A stretch of DNA of 14,682 nt, from assembly GCA_002787615.1 (NCBI GenBank), contig PCXJ01000019.1:1-14682 (forward strand), given 5' to 3'. Origin of the DNA: Alphaproteobacteria bacterium CG11_big_fil_rev_8_21_14_0_20_44_7. GTDB lineage: Bacteria; Pseudomonadota; Alphaproteobacteria; Rickettsiales; 21-14-0-20-44-7. The translations under genes were made by a program, and so were the position numbers. A model generated the notes under the pieces. It saw nothing but the letters and a program-made list of their open reading frames with translations, was not told the DNA's origin and did no database searches. This document shows, piece after piece, positions 12,993 to 14,682 of the stretch; the first letter of the stretch is position 1, and each line of letters opens with the position of its first letter.

Positions 12993-12998
12993 GAATGA

Positions 12999-13075
12999 TG
13001 GTGACCCCGAGAGGATTCGAACCTCCGACCTACAGATTAGGAATCTGTCGCTCTATCCAGCTGAGCTACGGGACC
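12999..13075 (-). tRNA. tRNA-Arg (CCU)
   Basis: On the minus strand the acceptor GGTCCCG pairs with CGGGGTC (two G-U pairs), followed by discriminator A and an encoded CCA (13001-12999). The D-arm has GCTC/GAGC, the anticodon stem is ACAGA/TCTGT with loop TTCCTAA (anticodon CCT), and the T-arm is GAGG, TTCGAAT, CCTC. Its 3' end is the closest match in the window to the T-arm mimic in the dispersed repeats. Confidence 0.96.
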
Positions 13076-13084
13076 ACACTAACA

Positions 13085-13113
13085 TTCATACAATTCTCGG
13101 TGCAGAATTACAA
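13085..13113 (-). promoter_or_regulatory. Candidate promoter for tRNA-Arg
   Basis: TTGTAA (13113-13108) and TATGAA (13090-13085) are spaced by exactly 17 bp on the minus strand, about 10 bp before the tRNA 5' end. Confidence 0.45.
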
Positions 13114-13134
13114 TATCTCTTACCCATTATTTCG

Positions 13135-13158
13135 TAAAAAAGCTTCCGCCACGGCTTA
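13135..13158 (-). terminator. Candidate terminator of the eptA-dgkA operon
   Basis: Right after the dgkA stop on the minus strand, an imperfect GC-rich stem (CCG and CGG around TGG, with outer AAG and CTT after a bulge) is followed by a run of six T. Confidence 0.45.
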
Positions 13159-13494
13159 GGGCAGCAGAATAATCGCCCAGACCAGCCCGACATTGATTAA
13201 TCCCACAAGCACTGCGGCGCTTGCGGTATCTTTTGCCTTTTTGGCGAGAGCTGCCCATTCTGTGCTGATATGATTCACGGTTGCTTCTATTGCCGTATTC
13301 AGCAGCTCCAGAGCCAAAACGAGCAGGACACTTCCTATCATGAGAATAAGCGAAATCTTATCGGGCGCTAAATAAAACGCCGCCGGAATCATAACCACCG
13401 CCAATATAACTTCCTGCCGGAATGCAGGCTCATCACGCCATGCGCTGGCAATGCCCTGTAATGAATAGATAAAAGCGTTCCATATACGTTTCAT
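13156..13494 (-). CDS. dgkA: Diacylglycerol kinase (prokaryotic DgkA)
   Basis: At 112 residues it has the normal small-DgkA size, with three membrane helices (about 27-45, 47-67, 92-111) and an N-terminal amphipathic helix. The signature ELLNTAIEA gives Glu63, Asn66 and Glu70, with Glu22, Lys88 and Asp89 (KAKDTASAAV), aligning by a constant offset of 6 with E. coli Glu69, Asn72, Glu76, Glu28, Lys94 and Asp95. One change stands out: the position of E. coli Asp80 is Asn74 here. It phosphorylates diacylglycerol to phosphatidic acid in the inner membrane. It starts 18 bp after the phosphoethanolamine transferase gene, whose reaction releases diacylglycerol, so the pair forms a sensible operon. 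Confidence 0.95.
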   Translation of the reverse strand: MKRIWNAFIYSLQGIASAWRDEPAFRQEVILAVVMIPAAFYLAPDKISLILMIGSVLLVLALELLNTAIEATVNHISTEWAALAKKAKDTASAAVLVGLINVGLVWAIILLP

Positions 13495-13512
13495 AGCGAG
13501 CTTTATGTTAGC

Positions 13513-14682
13513 TTAGTTTTTTATAAAATCCATATTTACATCATAAACGCTGCTGTCAATTTCCATAAAGCCGAGCAATGCATGGAATATATTATCATGC
13601 GTATAATTGTTATCACGCTTGGCTTTTAAGGCCTCTACGTCAATTTCATCAAAATTGCTGCCTATCCACACAATCGCCGGAACATGACGCTGAGTTTCGG
13701 GGGCAATAATATTCGGCATACCGTGTAAATACATGCCATATTCACCCAATGATTCGCCATGATCACTGACATAGAGCAGCGCAGTTTCAAATTTCTCGTC
13801 ATTTCCCTTTAGCAATTCAATCGTCTGATTCAGGAAATAATCCGTATATAAAATCGCGTTATCATATGCATTGTCAATTTCTTCTTCGCTACAATCGGAA
13901 AGCTCATTGGTTTTGCAGGTGGGAGTAAATTTCTCAAATTCTTTCGGATAACGCTTATAGTAAGCGGGGCCGTGATTCCCCATTTGATGCAATATGATTA
14001 GAATATCCCCTTCCGCATGCCCATCAATATACTCTTGCAAACCAACCAACATGCCTACGTCGCGGCATTCTTCATCACAAATTGTATTCACTTCGGCAGT
14101 ACGATAATCCTGAAATAAAACCCTATCTGCAACATGTTTTGAGCTGGAGTTATTATCGCGCCAAAGCACCTGAACTCCGGCATGTTTCAGTACATCCAGT
14201 GCATTTTCTTTATGTTTTGCTTTGCTTGAATCAAAATGGTCTTCATGGTCAATGGAAAACATGCATGGAACAGAAATGGCTGTTGATGTCGCACAACTGC
14301 GGAAATTACTAAAGCTGATTACATCTTGCTGCTCAAGCAAAGGATTGGTTTTTCTTGCATAGCCGTTTAGAGAAAATCTATCGGCGCGCGCGGTTTCACC
14401 AACCACCATAATTATAAGTTCGCGATGCCCCTCCCCTCCGGATATCTTGGCATCTTCGCCCAAAATTGTTATAGGCTTATTCGCATCAGATTTTAGCGTT
14501 CTGCTTATATGCTTGCCCAACGCAAACACATAATTAGCAGGGTTATAATAATAACGAATTACTTTATGCTCTCTGAAAAACGAGCTCACATTAGCCCCAA
14601 ATGTGAGATAAAGCACCAGCACCAGAGCAGAAATCGCACCTAGAAGCTTTAGGCGCGTCATTAGCTCTTTCCGAAAAGGCTG
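13513..14682 (-). CDS. eptA: Phosphoethanolamine transferase, EptA family (5' end outside the window)
   Basis: The frame stays open to the right edge (codons before the ATG at 14661 read Gln-Pro-Phe-Arg-Lys-Glu-Leu), and full-length members have some 150 more residues with further membrane helices. That ATG is therefore probably internal. Visible, counted from it: the last membrane helix (7-24), the conserved ASFFRxHK-like VSSFFREHK (25-33), and the catalytic domain. Thr90 in GETARADR is the nucleophile that carries phosphoethanolamine; Glu89, Asp300 and His301 (SDHGESLGE) are zinc ligands, and His313 lies near the site. Six cysteines (123, 133, 195, 199, 249, 257) suit the family disulfides. 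It modifies lipid A with phosphoethanolamine, which commonly lowers sensitivity to cationic peptides. Confidence 0.93.
   Translation of the reverse strand, partial: QPFRKELMTRLKLLGAISALVLVLYLTFGANVSSFFREHKVIRYYYNPANYVFALGKHISRTLKSDANKPITILGEDAKISGGEGHRELIIMVVGETARADRFSLNGYARKTNPLLEQQDVISFSNFRSCATSTAISVPCMFSIDHEDHFDSSKAKHKENALDVLKHAGVQVLWRDNNSSSKHVADRVLFQDYRTAEVNTICDEECRDVGMLVGLQEYIDGHAEGDILIILHQMGNHGPAYYKRYPKEFEKFTPTCKTNELSDCSEEEIDNAYDNAILYTDYFLNQTIELLKGNDEKFETALLYVSDHGESLGEYGMYLHGMPNIIAPETQRHVPAIVWIGSNFDEIDVEALKAKRDNNYTHDNIFHALLGFMEIDSSVYDVNMDFIKN

Overview
The window is moderately AT-rich, with Gram-negative cell-envelope genes (an outer-membrane barrel, a phosphoethanolamine transferase, diacylglycerol kinase, a periplasmic metal-binding protein). 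Gene content and style suggest a low-GC alphaproteobacterium, possibly host-associated. That assignment is inference; no taxonomic marker is present.

Layout. (1) 1-1183: the 3' end of a large plus-strand gene ending in a lipase-like alpha/beta-hydrolase domain behind a glycine-rich linker (polymorphic-toxin style). A convergent four-helix membrane protein and a possible scrap of a second copy of the hydrolase tail follow. (2) 1231-1491: a tRNA-like repeat, a long hairpin and tRNA-Lys(UUU) with its promoter. (3) 1488-2466: cutA, a divergent small secreted protein, and a Cys/His-rich small membrane protein. (4) 2476-4001: a very AT-rich module of two unknown genes with its own promoter and operator-like inverted repeat, bracketed by repeats. 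(5) 4088-7491: a minus-strand metal-uptake cluster of ABC permease, periplasmic binding protein, outer-membrane barrel and small His-rich exported protein, with no ATPase gene in view. (6) 7784-11787: an unusual 1253-residue SF2 helicase carrying about nine degenerate ~80-residue modules after the motor, overlapping an 81-residue protein by ATGA. (7) 12099-12818: a DUF3800 putative nuclease boxed tightly between two repeats. (8) 12957-13113: a hairpin and tRNA-Arg(CCU) with its promoter. (9) 13156-14682: dgkA and an EptA-type phosphoethanolamine transferase running off the right edge. These two cooperate: the transferase releases diacylglycerol from phosphatidylethanolamine and DgkA recycles it.

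The most unusual material is of two kinds. First, a dispersed repeat family looks like the 3' part of a tRNA, including the CCA complement. Its T-loop is split by 42 bp (34 bp in one copy) of GC-rich palindromic DNA. The insert keeps a hairpin with a TGTT loop, while the stem changes from GGCC to GCGC. Copies lie next to both tRNA genes and separate the accessory genes like cassette boundaries. Second, the helicase with its module array, its small partner and the neighbouring DUF3800 protein is a candidate undescribed nucleic-acid-processing or defence locus.
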